A stretch of DNA of 38,856 nucleotides from Acidobacteriota bacterium. Lineage in GTDB: Bacteria; Acidobacteriota; Vicinamibacteria; Vicinamibacterales; UBA2999. The stretch's first letter is position 1. The number at the start of each line of letters is the position of its first letter. Below are positions 1-8,076 of this stretch, in pieces. Where the stretch lies: NCBI GenBank assembly GCA_027622905.1, contig JAQBVV010000015.1:1-38856 (forward strand). The letters are read 5' to 3'. The notes beneath the pieces are model-generated. The model was not told the DNA's origin. It searched no databases and saw nothing but the letters and a program-made list of their open reading frames with translations. Position numbers and translations under genes: made by a program.

Positions 1-67
1 CGCCATAGTGGGCGCGCAGCACGAGGGAATGTGACCCTCACAACGATTACTCGGTCGGGCTCCTAGG

Positions 68-1186
68 CTACGCGACCGTCACTTCCTTCGTGAGATACAC
101 GTCCTGGATCGCGTTGAGCAGCGCGACACCATCCCGCATGGGCCGCTGGAACGCCTTCCGCCCCGAGATCAGACCCGTGCCGCCAGCGCGTTTGTTGATG
201 ACGGCGGTCGTGACCGCTTCCTTCAGGTCGCTCGCCCCCGAGGACGCGCCACCTGAATTGATCAAGCCCGAACGCCCCATGTAGCAGTTGGCAAGCTGAT
301 ACCTGGTCAGATCGATCGGATGATCGGAGCTCAACTTTGAATACACGGCCTTGTGCGTCTTGCCGAACTTCAACGCGTCGAACCCGCCGTTGGTCTCCGG
401 AAGCTTCTGCTTGATGATGTCGGCCTGGATCGTCACGCCCAGATGGTTCGCCTGTCCGGTCAGATCCGCGGCCACGTGATAGTCGGCGTCCTTCGTCTTG
501 AAGGCCGGGTTCCGCATGTAGCACCAGAGCACCGTGAACATGCCCAGTTCGTGGGCGTGCTGGAACATCTGCGTCACCTCCTGGATCTGCCGCTTGGATT
601 CCTCCGATCCGAAATAGATCGTGGCGCCAACACCGACCGCCCCCATCTCGAACGCCTGCTCAACGCTGGCGAATGCGATCTGATCGTAGGCATTCGGGTA
701 GGAGAGAAACTCGTTGTGGTTGAGCTTGACGATCAGCGGGATCCGGTGCGCGTAACGCCGCGCAACGGACCCGAGCACGCCGAGCGTCGAGGCGACGGCG
801 TTGCAACCCCCCTCGATCGCCAGCTTCACGATGTTCTCGGAATCGAAGTATGCCGGGTTGGGCGCGAACGACGCGCCGGCCGAGTGCTCGATGCCCTGAT
901 CGACCGGCAGGATCGACACGTAGCCAGTGCCGCCCAGCCTGCCGCTGTTGAACAATGTCTGGAGGCTCGTCAGCACGCGCACGGGCCGATCCGAACCCAT
1001 GTGGATCCGCTCGATGAAATCCGGACCGGGCAGGTGGAGATTCTGTTTCGGGATGGTTCGACACCGATGCTCGAGCAGCCCCGCCGACCCTCCGAGAATC
1101 GCCTCGATCTGTCTGAGGCCCGAACCATCCTGGCTCGTGCCTGCTGATTTGCCTGTTGCGTTTCGTCCTCGCGAGCTTTTCGCCAC
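68..1186 (-). CDS. fbaB: Class I fructose-bisphosphate aldolase (FbaB/DhnA type)
   Basis: A 372-residue protein that should cleave fructose 1,6-bisphosphate to two triose phosphates, or run the reverse reaction, in the cytoplasm through a Schiff-base lysine. It aligns by eye along its length with E. coli FbaB (about 350 residues): LEHRCRTIP near the start, [64 protein letters not shown] and a C-terminal [19 protein letters not shown]. The start is GTG at 1186, preceded by GAGGTGA at good spacing. No other start lies between it and the conserved region, so the N-terminus is about 20 residues longer than in E. coli. The gene stands alone, separated from upstream thiI by a 104-bp palindromic repeat. 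Identity is clear; the physiological direction cannot be told from sequence. Confidence 0.95.
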   Translation of the reverse strand: MAKSSRGRNATGKSAGTSQDGSGLRQIEAILGGSAGLLEHRCRTIPKQNLHLPGPDFIERIHMGSDRPVRVLTSLQTLFNSGRLGGTGYVSILPVDQGIEHSAGASFAPNPAYFDSENIVKLAIEGGCNAVASTLGVLGSVARRYAHRIPLIVKLNHNEFLSYPNAYDQIAFASVEQAFEMGAVGVGATIYFGSEESKRQIQEVTQMFQHAHELGMFTVLWCYMRNPAFKTKDADYHVAADLTGQANHLGVTIQADIIKQKLPETNGGFDALKFGKTHKAVYSKLSSDHPIDLTRYQLANCYMGRSGLINSGGASSGASDLKEAVTTAVINKRAGGTGLISGRKAFQRPMRDGVALLNAIQDVYLTKEVTVA

Positions 1187-1276
1187 TATGCAGTCACCTC
1201 GGTTTCAGATCCTACCACTGGGCCGCCTGCGCATCTGGCGCTTCGGCGAGCCCCGCCGGAGCGGTCCACTTCGGGC

Positions 1277-1380
1277 TAGAGCGTTTTTCGATTTCGTGTA
1301 GACCGAAAAACGCGGGAAAGCGCTTTTCGAAAAGGCCTGGCCACTGCGAGAAGCCCCAGACCGAAACGAAAAGCGCTCTA
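1277..1380. repeat. Palindromic interspersed repeat, copy A (MITE-like)
   Basis: First of three near-identical copies of a roughly 104-bp element in this window. It begins TAGAGCGTTTTTCG and ends CGAAAAGCGCTCTA, so the outer ends are imperfect inverted repeats bounded by TA on both sides. Inside are two hairpins: GCGTTTTTCG with CGAAAAACGC, and AGCGCTTTTCG with CGAAAAGCGCT. It lies 10 bp past the thiI stop and 91 bp before the fbaB start. TA-flanked ends without a transposase suggest a miniature element moved in trans by an IS630/mariner-type enzyme; that is inference. Confidence 0.85.
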
Positions 1381-1390
1381 ATCAGACCGT

Positions 1391-2599
1391 TCAGCAAGCG
1401 CTGATGCGTGGGGGCTCCGGCGGCCCGACCTTGGCGGAGGCGGGGAATTCGAAGTCTTCCACGACGGCCTCGGCCACCGCGCGATCGACGAGCTCCTCGA
1501 TCGGCAGCGCCGCTTCCCCCGCCTCGATCTGCGCCAGCCGGGCCTTGGTCAGCGGGTTGCGCGGCGTGAACAGCGTGCAACAGTCCTGGTCCGGAATGAT
1601 GGAAATCGGATAGCTCCCCAGCCGGATGGCCTCGGTGGTTATCTCATCCTTGTCCATGCCGATCAGGGGCCGAAACACCGGCAACGTGACGACATTTTCG
1701 ACCACCGCGAGGTTCTCGAGCGTCTGAGACGCGACCTGGCCAACCACGTCGCCGGTGACAAGCGCCTGCGCGCCTCGCGCCAGACCGATGCGCTCGGCGA
1801 TCCGCATCATCAACCGGCGATACACGATGACGCGCATCGGACCTGGCACGGCGAGCACGACCTGCTGCTGAATCTCCCCGAAGGCGACCAGGAACAGCCG
1901 CGACCGCTGCTGCCACCCGGTCAGCAAGGTCACCAGCTCACGCGCTTTCTCCTGTGACGCGCGCGAAAGGATCGGATAGCTGTGGAAGTGCACGAACGTC
2001 ACCGCGCAGCCCCGCTTCATCATCCGGTGAGCCGCGACGGGAGAGTCGATCCCACCCGACAGCAGGCATGCGACACGTCCGGCGGTACCGGTCGGCAAGC
2101 CCCCGGCGCCTCGCTCCTTGCCGAAGCAGTAGAACGCTTCGTCCGACAGCAGCTCCACATGCACGACGAGTTCGGGATTGCCGAGATCTACCTTCCATCC
2201 GCGAGCCTCCTGGATGCGGCCACCAACCTCCCGCTCCACCTGCGGCGACGTGAGGTGAAACCGCTTGTCGGCCCGCTTCGCCGACACCCGGAAGCTGCTG
2301 CACGTCCGATCGCCGAGATCCTGAAGGATGGCCGCGGTCAAGGCGTCGATGTCCAGCGCCGTCCGACCCGCATACGAGAAGTTCGCGATACCGAACACCC
2401 GCCGCACGCGATCGCCGACGTCTTCGCGTGTGGCAGTGGGACCGAGGACGATCTCGATGCGCCCCATCAGGGAGCGTACAGCCTTGACGTCGAGGTCGGA
2501 CACCGCGGTGCGAAGGTTCCGTACGAGCCGCCCTATGAACCAGGGACGGTTCTTCCCCTTGAGCGCGATCTCCTGGTAGTGGATGACGAGTGAATTCAT
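1391..2599 (-). CDS. thiI: tRNA 4-thiouridine synthetase ThiI, without rhodanese domain
   Basis: A 402-residue cytoplasmic enzyme that adenylates U8 of tRNA for sulfur insertion and, in many bacteria, also supplies sulfur for thiamine thiazole synthesis. The N-terminal ferredoxin-like/THUMP part (about residues 1-165) carries YQEIALKGKNRPWF and RVSAKRADKRF. The PP-loop ATPase motif LLSGGIDSPVA follows at about 180, then DQDCCTLFTP, typical of the ThiI C-terminal region. The protein stops before the rhodanese extension of E. coli ThiI, so it is the short Bacillus-like form, which takes sulfur from a dedicated cysteine desulfurase. ATG at 2599 overlaps the hpnE stop as ATGA, so it is the last gene of the hopanoid-precursor unit. 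The functional link to that unit is unclear. Confidence 0.95.
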   Translation of the reverse strand: MNSLVIHYQEIALKGKNRPWFIGRLVRNLRTAVSDLDVKAVRSLMGRIEIVLGPTATREDVGDRVRRVFGIANFSYAGRTALDIDALTAAILQDLGDRTCSSFRVSAKRADKRFHLTSPQVEREVGGRIQEARGWKVDLGNPELVVHVELLSDEAFYCFGKERGAGGLPTGTAGRVACLLSGGIDSPVAAHRMMKRGCAVTFVHFHSYPILSRASQEKARELVTLLTGWQQRSRLFLVAFGEIQQQVVLAVPGPMRVIVYRRLMMRIAERIGLARGAQALVTGDVVGQVASQTLENLAVVENVVTLPVFRPLIGMDKDEITTEAIRLGSYPISIIPDQDCCTLFTPRNPLTKARLAQIEAGEAALPIEELVDRAVAEAVVEDFEFPASAKVGPPEPPRISAC

Positions 2600-3942
2600 G
2601 GACCTTCAGGCGCGGCGAGCGACGCCGCCATGTGCCCGCTCACGACGGCACCTTCGATGGTAGCCGGCAGGCCCGTGTCGATCCAGTCGCCCGCCAGAAA
2701 CAACCCTGGCACACCGGTCGTGGCAGCGGGACGCGGCGGCTGCCCGGGCGCCACGGAGAACGACGCACGTTTCTCGCGCACGACGACGCCCCGGACCAAC
2801 GATGCGGATCGCGCTAGTGGCAACGCGTCGCCCACCTCCTTGACGGCCAGCGCGACCAGAGCCTCGTTGCTGCGGGACACGACCTCCTCTGCGCCGCTCG
2901 ACACGAGAGACAGGTGCGACGCCTGCTCGCCGAAGACGGCTCGCTTGTCGAACACCCACTGAAGCGTTCGGCCCGGGAGCCCGACCAGCGTTCGCTCCGT
3001 CACGACCCGGTCGAACCAGAGGTTCACCGTGACGATCGGCGATGCCGCGGTGTTCGCCGCCGCCTCCAGGATCGGTTGCAGCGCGACCGGCCGTCCGGGA
3101 AACACATCGGAGAGCGCGTGCCACGGCGCTGCGCAGATGACCGAGCGGGCGGTCATCCGCTCAGCACGAACCGCCACCTGCAACGCAGGGTGTCCGGCAG
3201 TCGATCCGTCGGCCGCGCACTCGATGCTCGCGACAGCGCCGGTTCTGACCGAGCCGCCGTGCCGCTCGATGTAGTCGCGAGCCGGTAAGGCGTACAGCTC
3301 GTCGAGCGGTTTCAGCGGCAAGGCCAGAGCGGCCGCGCGGGGGCCGCCGCTGAACATCCGCTCCAGCACGCTGAGAAACGACGCAGCCGCGGCGCTGTCG
3401 ATCGACTGGTTCAATGCCGCCACCGCCAGCGGTTCCCAGAGCACCTCGATCAGGCGCGGCGTCTGCCCGTAGCGCAACAGCCACTGGCGGACGGTTTCGG
3501 CATCACCCGGCGACGGGCTGCGCCCGGGACCCCGGATGGCACCGCGCATGCCGAGCGCGGCCATTCGATCCCGCCAGCCAAGCGCCTTCCAGCTCAAGAT
3601 GCCAACCAGCAGGTGAAACGGCGATGGCAGAGCGGGGCAGGCAAGGCGCGACCAGTGGCCCTCCCTGTCGATGATGTCGACCGCCAGCCGGCTCTGCAAC
3701 CGCACGTTGGATTCAGCGCCGATCCTGCGGAGAAAACGGAACGTCTCGTCGTAGCAGCCGAACAACACGTGCTGGCCGTTGTCCACGCGTTCGCCCGTCG
3801 AGGGATCGGTGAACGCCGTCGCCCGTCCGCCGAGCGTGGGTCTGGCCTCGAGAACCAGCACGCGCGCACCCCGCTCAGCCAGCGCGGTGGCCGCGCTCAG
3901 CCCGGCGAAGCCAGCGCCGACCACGATCGCGTCGGGGTTCAC
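2596..3942 (-). CDS. hpnE: Hydroxysqualene dehydroxylase HpnE (squalene-associated FAD-dependent desaturase)
   Basis: A 448-residue flavoprotein expected to reduce hydroxysqualene to squalene, the last step of the three-enzyme HpnCDE route. The N-terminal Rossmann FAD motif is VVGAGFAGLSAATALAERGA, followed by LEARPTLGGRATAF and a DNGQHVLFGCY segment. The C-terminal FAD-binding part is LFLAGDWIDTGLPATIEGAVVSG, as in amine-oxidase/phytoene-desaturase relatives. The ORF track extends the frame upstream to 4221, but those 93 residues are arginine-rich antisense-like sequence inside hpnD. GTG at 3942 overlaps the hpnD stop as GTGA and places the FAD motif at the usual distance, so I chose it. Its own stop overlaps the thiI start. 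Confidence 0.93.
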   Translation of the reverse strand: MNPDAIVVGAGFAGLSAATALAERGARVLVLEARPTLGGRATAFTDPSTGERVDNGQHVLFGCYDETFRFLRRIGAESNVRLQSRLAVDIIDREGHWSRLACPALPSPFHLLVGILSWKALGWRDRMAALGMRGAIRGPGRSPSPGDAETVRQWLLRYGQTPRLIEVLWEPLAVAALNQSIDSAAAASFLSVLERMFSGGPRAAALALPLKPLDELYALPARDYIERHGGSVRTGAVASIECAADGSTAGHPALQVAVRAERMTARSVICAAPWHALSDVFPGRPVALQPILEAAANTAASPIVTVNLWFDRVVTERTLVGLPGRTLQWVFDKRAVFGEQASHLSLVSSGAEEVVSRSNEALVALAVKEVGDALPLARSASLVRGVVVREKRASFSVAPGQPPRPAATTGVPGLFLAGDWIDTGLPATIEGAVVSGHMAASLAAPEGP

Positions 3943-4844
3943 CGGTGGGCTTTCGGCGTGGGATCCTGAGCGCCGGGACCGGGGCGACCGGGCCTGAGTC
4001 GTGAGGGCACGGTCCGGGCCCAGATCCGCAGCGCGATCAGCGCGCGCGCTGGACGAGGCACGCGAATGCGGCGACTGAAGACATCGTAGCCGGCGCGCTC
4101 GATGCGCCGCAGTATCCCGAAGTAGATACCGCCCATGATCTCGGCGGCCACCAGACTTCGCGCGTCGACTCGCGGGAGGACGGCGGCCGCCCGCGCGTAG
4201 TACTCCCGCGCCCGTTCGCACTCGAAGCGCAGCAGATCGCGCACCGCTGGCGTGACCTGCCCCTGCCGGAGCGCGTCCTCGGTGACGCCAAACCGTTCGA
4301 GGTCCTCGACGGGCAGGTACAGGCGTCCCTGCTGCAGGTCGGCGGCCACGTCACGGACGATGTTGGTCAACTGCAACGCCATGCCGAGGTCCACGGCGTA
4401 CGTCCGTGACGCCGGATCCCTGTAGCCAAAGATCTCGATGCAGATGAGGCCGACCGTCGATGCGACGCGCCGGCAGTAGTCCGCGAGCGCCTCGAAGGTG
4501 GGGTACCGAACGTCGTCGAGGTCCATCGCCACGCCGTCGATCAAGTCCTCGAACGGTGCCCGCGGCAGATTGAACTCTCGTATGTAGGGCTTCAGCGTCT
4601 TGCCCTGCGAGGTCTTCGGACCGCCGGTCCCGGTTCGGGCGCCTTCCTGTTCTACGTAGCAGGCCTCCAGTTCGGCGCGCCACATCGACAACTCGGCAGC
4701 AGCGCTTTCCGGCGCAGCGCTGTCAGCCGCCTCATCCACCGCGTCGTCAACAGCACGGCAGAAATCCCAGACGGCGACGATCGCGCGGCGCTTCCGCGCA
4801 GGCAGCACAAGAAACGAATAGTAAAAACTGGTGTCTCGGCTCAT
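3939..4844 (-). CDS. hpnD: Presqualene diphosphate synthase HpnD
   Basis: A 301-residue all-helical trans-isoprenyl diphosphate synthase (squalene/phytoene synthase fold) that condenses two farnesyl diphosphates to presqualene diphosphate. It starts MSRDTSFYYSFLVLP. The first aspartate-rich motif is in CRAVDDAVDE and the second in LQLTNIVRDVAAD; together they bind the Mg-diphosphates. Between them is the family segment GVAMDLDDVRYPTF. ATG at 4844 overlaps the hpnC stop as ATGA; the longer tracked ORF is upstream readthrough with no family similarity. Assignment to HpnD rather than HpnC rests on the YYSFLVLP start, the GVAMDLD segment and gene order. Confidence 0.93.
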   Translation of the reverse strand: MSRDTSFYYSFLVLPARKRRAIVAVWDFCRAVDDAVDEAADSAAPESAAAELSMWRAELEACYVEQEGARTGTGGPKTSQGKTLKPYIREFNLPRAPFEDLIDGVAMDLDDVRYPTFEALADYCRRVASTVGLICIEIFGYRDPASRTYAVDLGMALQLTNIVRDVAADLQQGRLYLPVEDLERFGVTEDALRQGQVTPAVRDLLRFECERAREYYARAAAVLPRVDARSLVAAEIMGGIYFGILRRIERAGYDVFSRRIRVPRPARALIALRIWARTVPSRLRPGRPGPGAQDPTPKAHR

Positions 4845-5797
4845 CGGCCGCCTCCGCCAGGGCTCCTGCGCCCAGGCGACCGCCGACCGTCTGCCAGTGG
4901 CTGATACTGACCGGGCCACGCGAGCATTCGCCACGCAATCCACGGCACGTCGAGGGCACCGAGGGTTGGCCGCTGCCCCGCGACGTCGAAGTGCACATCC
5001 CCGAGGCGGTCGAGCACGCGCGTACCCCCCAACCACGTTGCCCGAAGCTCGTAGCGCAACCGGCCACGGAGGGCCTCGCACAACGGTTTCCCGGCCTCGA
5101 AGAGGGTGCGTGTGCGGACCGCGGCCGCCGATATTGCCTTCTGCCAGGCCGGCGTGATTCGACCCTCCGCGAGATCCTCCTCGCGCGCGCCGTGGAGTTG
5201 CCGCTCCTCCAGCGGCAGGTACACACGGCCCCGCGCGTAGTCAGTCGTCAGGTCCTGCCAGAAGTTGGTGAGCTGCAAGGCCGTGCAGATATCGTCGGAC
5301 CACGCGTCCAGCTGCGTCTCGGTCTTTCCGGAAATACGCAACACGATGCGCCCGACCGGATTGGCCGATCGCCGGCAGTAGTCCAGCAGATCGGCCCACG
5401 TGTCGTAGCGGGCCACGTCCACGTCCTGCCGAAACGCGCTCAGGAGATCTTCGAACAGGCCAACGGGCAACGAACAGTCCTGGATGGTTTCGCCGAGCGC
5501 CACGAAGATGTCTCCCGCGTTCGACGGCTCGCCGGCTTTCGGAGGCGCGCCTGCCCCATGGCCCGAGACCGCCTGAGCCAACCGCTGCGCCCAGCCGTCC
5601 AGAAGCTCCTTCCGCTGCTCAGCCGTCCACTCCCCTTCGTCGGCGAAATCGTCGGCCGCACGGGCGAACGCGTAGACGGCCGCGACGTGACGTCTGGTGC
5701 GCCGCGGCAGGAGCAACGACGCTACGGGAAAGTTCTCGTAGTGATGTCGTGCGTCGCGCCCGCAGGAGGCGTACGCCTCCTCGCTGGCTGTTACCAC
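4841..5797 (-). CDS. hpnC: Hydroxysqualene synthase HpnC
   Basis: A 318-residue squalene/phytoene synthase-fold enzyme expected to convert presqualene diphosphate to hydroxysqualene. Visible motifs are HHYENFPVASLLLP near the N-terminus (typical of HpnC), AFARAADDFADEG as first aspartate-rich motif, and LQLTNFWQDLTTDYARGRVYLP as second. GTG at 5797 is my start: it overlaps the 3' end of the upstream adenosyltransferase gene by 7 bases and gives about a dozen residues before the conserved region. The tracked start at 5941 runs deep into the upstream gene and is unlikely. It forms one unit with hpnD and hpnE. Confidence 0.92.
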   Translation of the reverse strand: MVTASEEAYASCGRDARHHYENFPVASLLLPRRTRRHVAAVYAFARAADDFADEGEWTAEQRKELLDGWAQRLAQAVSGHGAGAPPKAGEPSNAGDIFVALGETIQDCSLPVGLFEDLLSAFRQDVDVARYDTWADLLDYCRRSANPVGRIVLRISGKTETQLDAWSDDICTALQLTNFWQDLTTDYARGRVYLPLEERQLHGAREEDLAEGRITPAWQKAISAAAVRTRTLFEAGKPLCEALRGRLRYELRATWLGGTRVLDRLGDVHFDVAGQRPTLGALDVPWIAWRMLAWPGQYQPLADGRRSPGRRSPGGGGR

Positions 5798-6330
5798 TCG
5801 ACTTCCGGTTCGCCAGCCCTGTGGTTCACCGCTCGCGCCATCACGAACAGCAGATCCGACAGGCGGTTCAGGTAGACCACCAGCACCGGATCCACCGCGT
5901 CGGTGCCAAGCGCGATCACGCGACGCTCCGCCCGCCGGCACACGGTGCGCGCCAGGTGCAGGAGTGAACCCGACCGGGATCCACCTGGCAGGATGAAACT
6001 GCGCAGCGGGGGCGTCTCGGTCTCGAGCCGGTCGATCAGCTGTTCGAGCCGCTCCACGGTCTCGGCCGTGATCGCGGTCTTGGTCACTCGCGCGGCAATC
6101 CGAGCCGAGGGGTCGGCCAGACAGGCGCCAACCGCGAACAGATCCTTCTGGATCGACTCCAACGACGCGGCAAGTTCGCTGCCGACACCGGCAGCCCTCG
6201 CTGCCCCGAGACAGGCATTCAACTCGTCCACCTCGCCGTACGCATCGACGCGGGAATCCGTCTTCGACACCCTCGTGTTGTCGAAGAGCGACGTCTCGCC
6301 GCTGTCGCCGGTCTTCGTGTAGATCTTCAC
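5791..6330 (-). CDS. Cob(I)alamin adenosyltransferase, PduO type
   Basis: A 179-residue ATP:corrinoid adenosyltransferase that makes adenosylcobalamin from cob(I)alamin and ATP. It starts with the ATP-binding signature KIYTKTGDSGETSLF and then RVSKTDSRVDAYGEVDELNA; the C-terminal half carries FILPGGSRSGSLLHLARTVCRRAER and LNRLSDLLFVMAR, the conserved trimer-interface and catalytic elements of this family. The start is GTG at 6330. A minus-strand TATAAT ends only six bases upstream, so the mRNA may be leaderless. It is the first gene of the overlapping unit leading into hpnC. Why it sits with hopanoid genes is not evident; B12-dependent radical-SAM enzymes in hopanoid modification are one possible tie, but that is speculation. 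Confidence 0.93.
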   Translation of the reverse strand: MKIYTKTGDSGETSLFDNTRVSKTDSRVDAYGEVDELNACLGAARAAGVGSELAASLESIQKDLFAVGACLADPSARIAARVTKTAITAETVERLEQLIDRLETETPPLRSFILPGGSRSGSLLHLARTVCRRAERRVIALGTDAVDPVLVVYLNRLSDLLFVMARAVNHRAGEPEVEW

Positions 6331-6336
6331 CGGTGA

Positions 6337-6342
6337 ATTATA
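6337..6342 (-). promoter_or_regulatory. Candidate -10 element for the adenosyltransferase/hpn unit
   Basis: A perfect TATAAT on the minus strand ends six bases before the GTG start at 6330. With normal spacing transcription would begin at or next to the start codon, giving a leaderless message. No clear -35 was found, so this is a modest call. Confidence 0.4.
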
Positions 6343-6429
6343 GGTGCCCGGACCTCTCCGATTGCCGGCCGGGGCGTGCCAGCGACGCGGCGCTGCCCCG
6401 CCGCATCAACCCAACTACAATGCCTGCCG

Positions 6430-7851
6430 ATGCCCCGGGACACCTCCCCGCTTGCCGCGCTGCCGTCGGTGGACCGTCTCCTCGGCCACCAAGCGGCGGA
6501 AGTCCTGGTCCAGGCCAGCGGCCGAACGGCCGTGACCGACGCTGTTCGTCGTGCCCTGACCGCGGTGCGCGAGGAACTGCTGGCGGGCGGTACGCCCGAG
6601 ATCACCGAGAGCGGTCTACTCGACCGTGTTGCGGGGGAACTGCGCGTCCGCGCGCAGCCGTCGCTGCGACCGGTATTCAATCTCACGGGAACGGTACTGC
6701 ACACGAATCTCGGCAGGGCCCAGCTTCCTCCGGAGGCGATCGAGGCGATGTCGGCTGCCGCGCGCGCGCCAACCAACATCGAGTTCGATCTGGGCACCGG
6801 GAAACGCGGCGACCGCGATGAGCACCTCGAGGCCGCGCTGTGCCGGCTGACCGGCGCGGAAGCCGCCACCGTCGTCACCAACAACGCGGCCGCCGTCCTG
6901 CTGGTGCTCAATACGCTCGCCCTGCGCAAAGAGGTGCCCACCTCCCGAGGCGAGCTGATCGAGATCGGCGGGTCGTTCCGGATGCCGGACATCATGCAGC
7001 GGTCGGGGTGCAGGCTCCGGGAGGTCGGCACCACCAACCGCGTCCACCTTGCCGACTTCGCCGATGCGATCGGCCCGAAGACGGGACTCGTCATGAAGGT
7101 CCACACGAGCAACTACGAGGTGGTGGGCTTCACCGCCGGCGTGCCGGAGCAGGAACTCTCGGCACTCTGCCGCGATCGAGGCGTACCCTTCGTCGTCGAT
7201 CTGGGCAGCGGGACGCTCGTTGACCTCGAACGGTACGGCCTGCCGCACGAACCGACACCGGCCGACGCGCTGGCCAACGGCGCTGATGTCGTCACCTTCA
7301 GCGGCGACAAGCTGCTCGGCGGCCCGCAGGCGGGCATCATCGTCGGGCGCGCGGATCTCATCAAGGCGATCCGGCGCAATCCACTCAAACGGGCGCTACG
7401 AGTCGACAAGTTGACGACAGCCGCGCTGGGCGCCGTGCTCGACCTGTACGCCGACCCTGACCGACTCGGCGAGCGGCTGCCGGTGATCCGGTTGCTGTCC
7501 AGACCGGCTCAGGACATTCACGCGCTTGCGGAACGGCTCCTGCCCGCGATGAGGTCGGCGGTGCACGGCGTCGCCTCGGCGGACGTCATCGAATGTGACA
7601 GCCAGGTCGGCAGCGGGGCTCTACCGACACGCACGATCAAAAGCGCGGGCCTCGCGGTCCGCCCGGTCGCCAGCCGAGGCAAGGGCAAGATCCTTCAGCG
7701 CATCTCCGCGGCGTTCAGGGCCCTTCCGATGCCCGTCATCGGCAGGATTCAGGACGACGCTTTCCTCCTCGATTGTCGATGCCTCGAAGACGAGTCGGCG
7801 TTTGAAGCGCAACTCAAGGGACTCGCCGCCTGCTGGAACGAGACGTCCTGA
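6430..7851 (+). CDS. selA: L-seryl-tRNA(Sec) selenium transferase SelA
   Basis: A 473-residue PLP enzyme that converts Ser-tRNA(Sec) to Sec-tRNA(Sec) using selenophosphate. Family landmarks in order: LPSVDRLL at the N-terminus, PVFNLTGTVLHTNLGRA, VVTNNAAAVLL, EIGGSFRMPDIMQRSG, EVGTTNRVHLADF, HTSNYEVVGFT, VVDLGSGTLVDL and the PLP-lysine motif TFSGDKLLGGPQAG (Lys about 294). Length matches E. coli SelA. I chose ATG at 6430 because MPRDTSPLAALPSVDRLL fits the usual N-terminus; the tracked start at 6376 adds 18 unrelated residues. It is convergent with selD across a palindromic element. Confidence 0.96.
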   Translation: MPRDTSPLAALPSVDRLLGHQAAEVLVQASGRTAVTDAVRRALTAVREELLAGGTPEITESGLLDRVAGELRVRAQPSLRPVFNLTGTVLHTNLGRAQLPPEAIEAMSAAARAPTNIEFDLGTGKRGDRDEHLEAALCRLTGAEAATVVTNNAAAVLLVLNTLALRKEVPTSRGELIEIGGSFRMPDIMQRSGCRLREVGTTNRVHLADFADAIGPKTGLVMKVHTSNYEVVGFTAGVPEQELSALCRDRGVPFVVDLGSGTLVDLERYGLPHEPTPADALANGADVVTFSGDKLLGGPQAGIIVGRADLIKAIRRNPLKRALRVDKLTTAALGAVLDLYADPDRLGERLPVIRLLSRPAQDIHALAERLLPAMRSAVHGVASADVIECDSQVGSGALPTRTIKSAGLAVRPVASRGKGKILQRISAAFRALPMPVIGRIQDDAFLLDCRCLEDESAFEAQLKGLAACWNETS

Positions 7852-7852
7852 T

Positions 7853-8057
7853 CCGGACATCACTTGTGTTGAGTAGCCGCGAACCCTTGAGTCGGCGTGA
7901 CTCGGGTAACAGCAAGAAGGGGCTGGAGGCTGACCGCCTGGCGAGACTCTCGCAGCTAGCTGGAAAGATAAACGGAGGCCGTGCTATATCGGCCGGAAGC
8001 GCCTTCTTGCCGCGCCGACGAGCGGGTTCGCGGATGCTCAACACAAGTGATGTCCGG
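7853..8057. repeat. 205-bp imperfect palindrome between selA and selD
   Basis: The ends are a perfect 21-bp inverted repeat (7853-7873 with 8037-8057). Symmetry continues inward with interruptions: CCGCGAACCC and CAAGAAGG recur on both arms, and an AGCTAGCT palindrome lies near the centre. It fills the gap between the convergent selA and selD stops. It could be a miniature transposable element, a bidirectional terminator, or both. I saw no second copy in the window and no convincing target duplication. Confidence 0.7.
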
Positions 8058-8076
8058 TAGAGCGCTACGTAGCGCG

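Noticed and set aside
353-1147. 264-residue plus-strand ORF
   Set aside because: Antisense to the aldolase gene; no motif.
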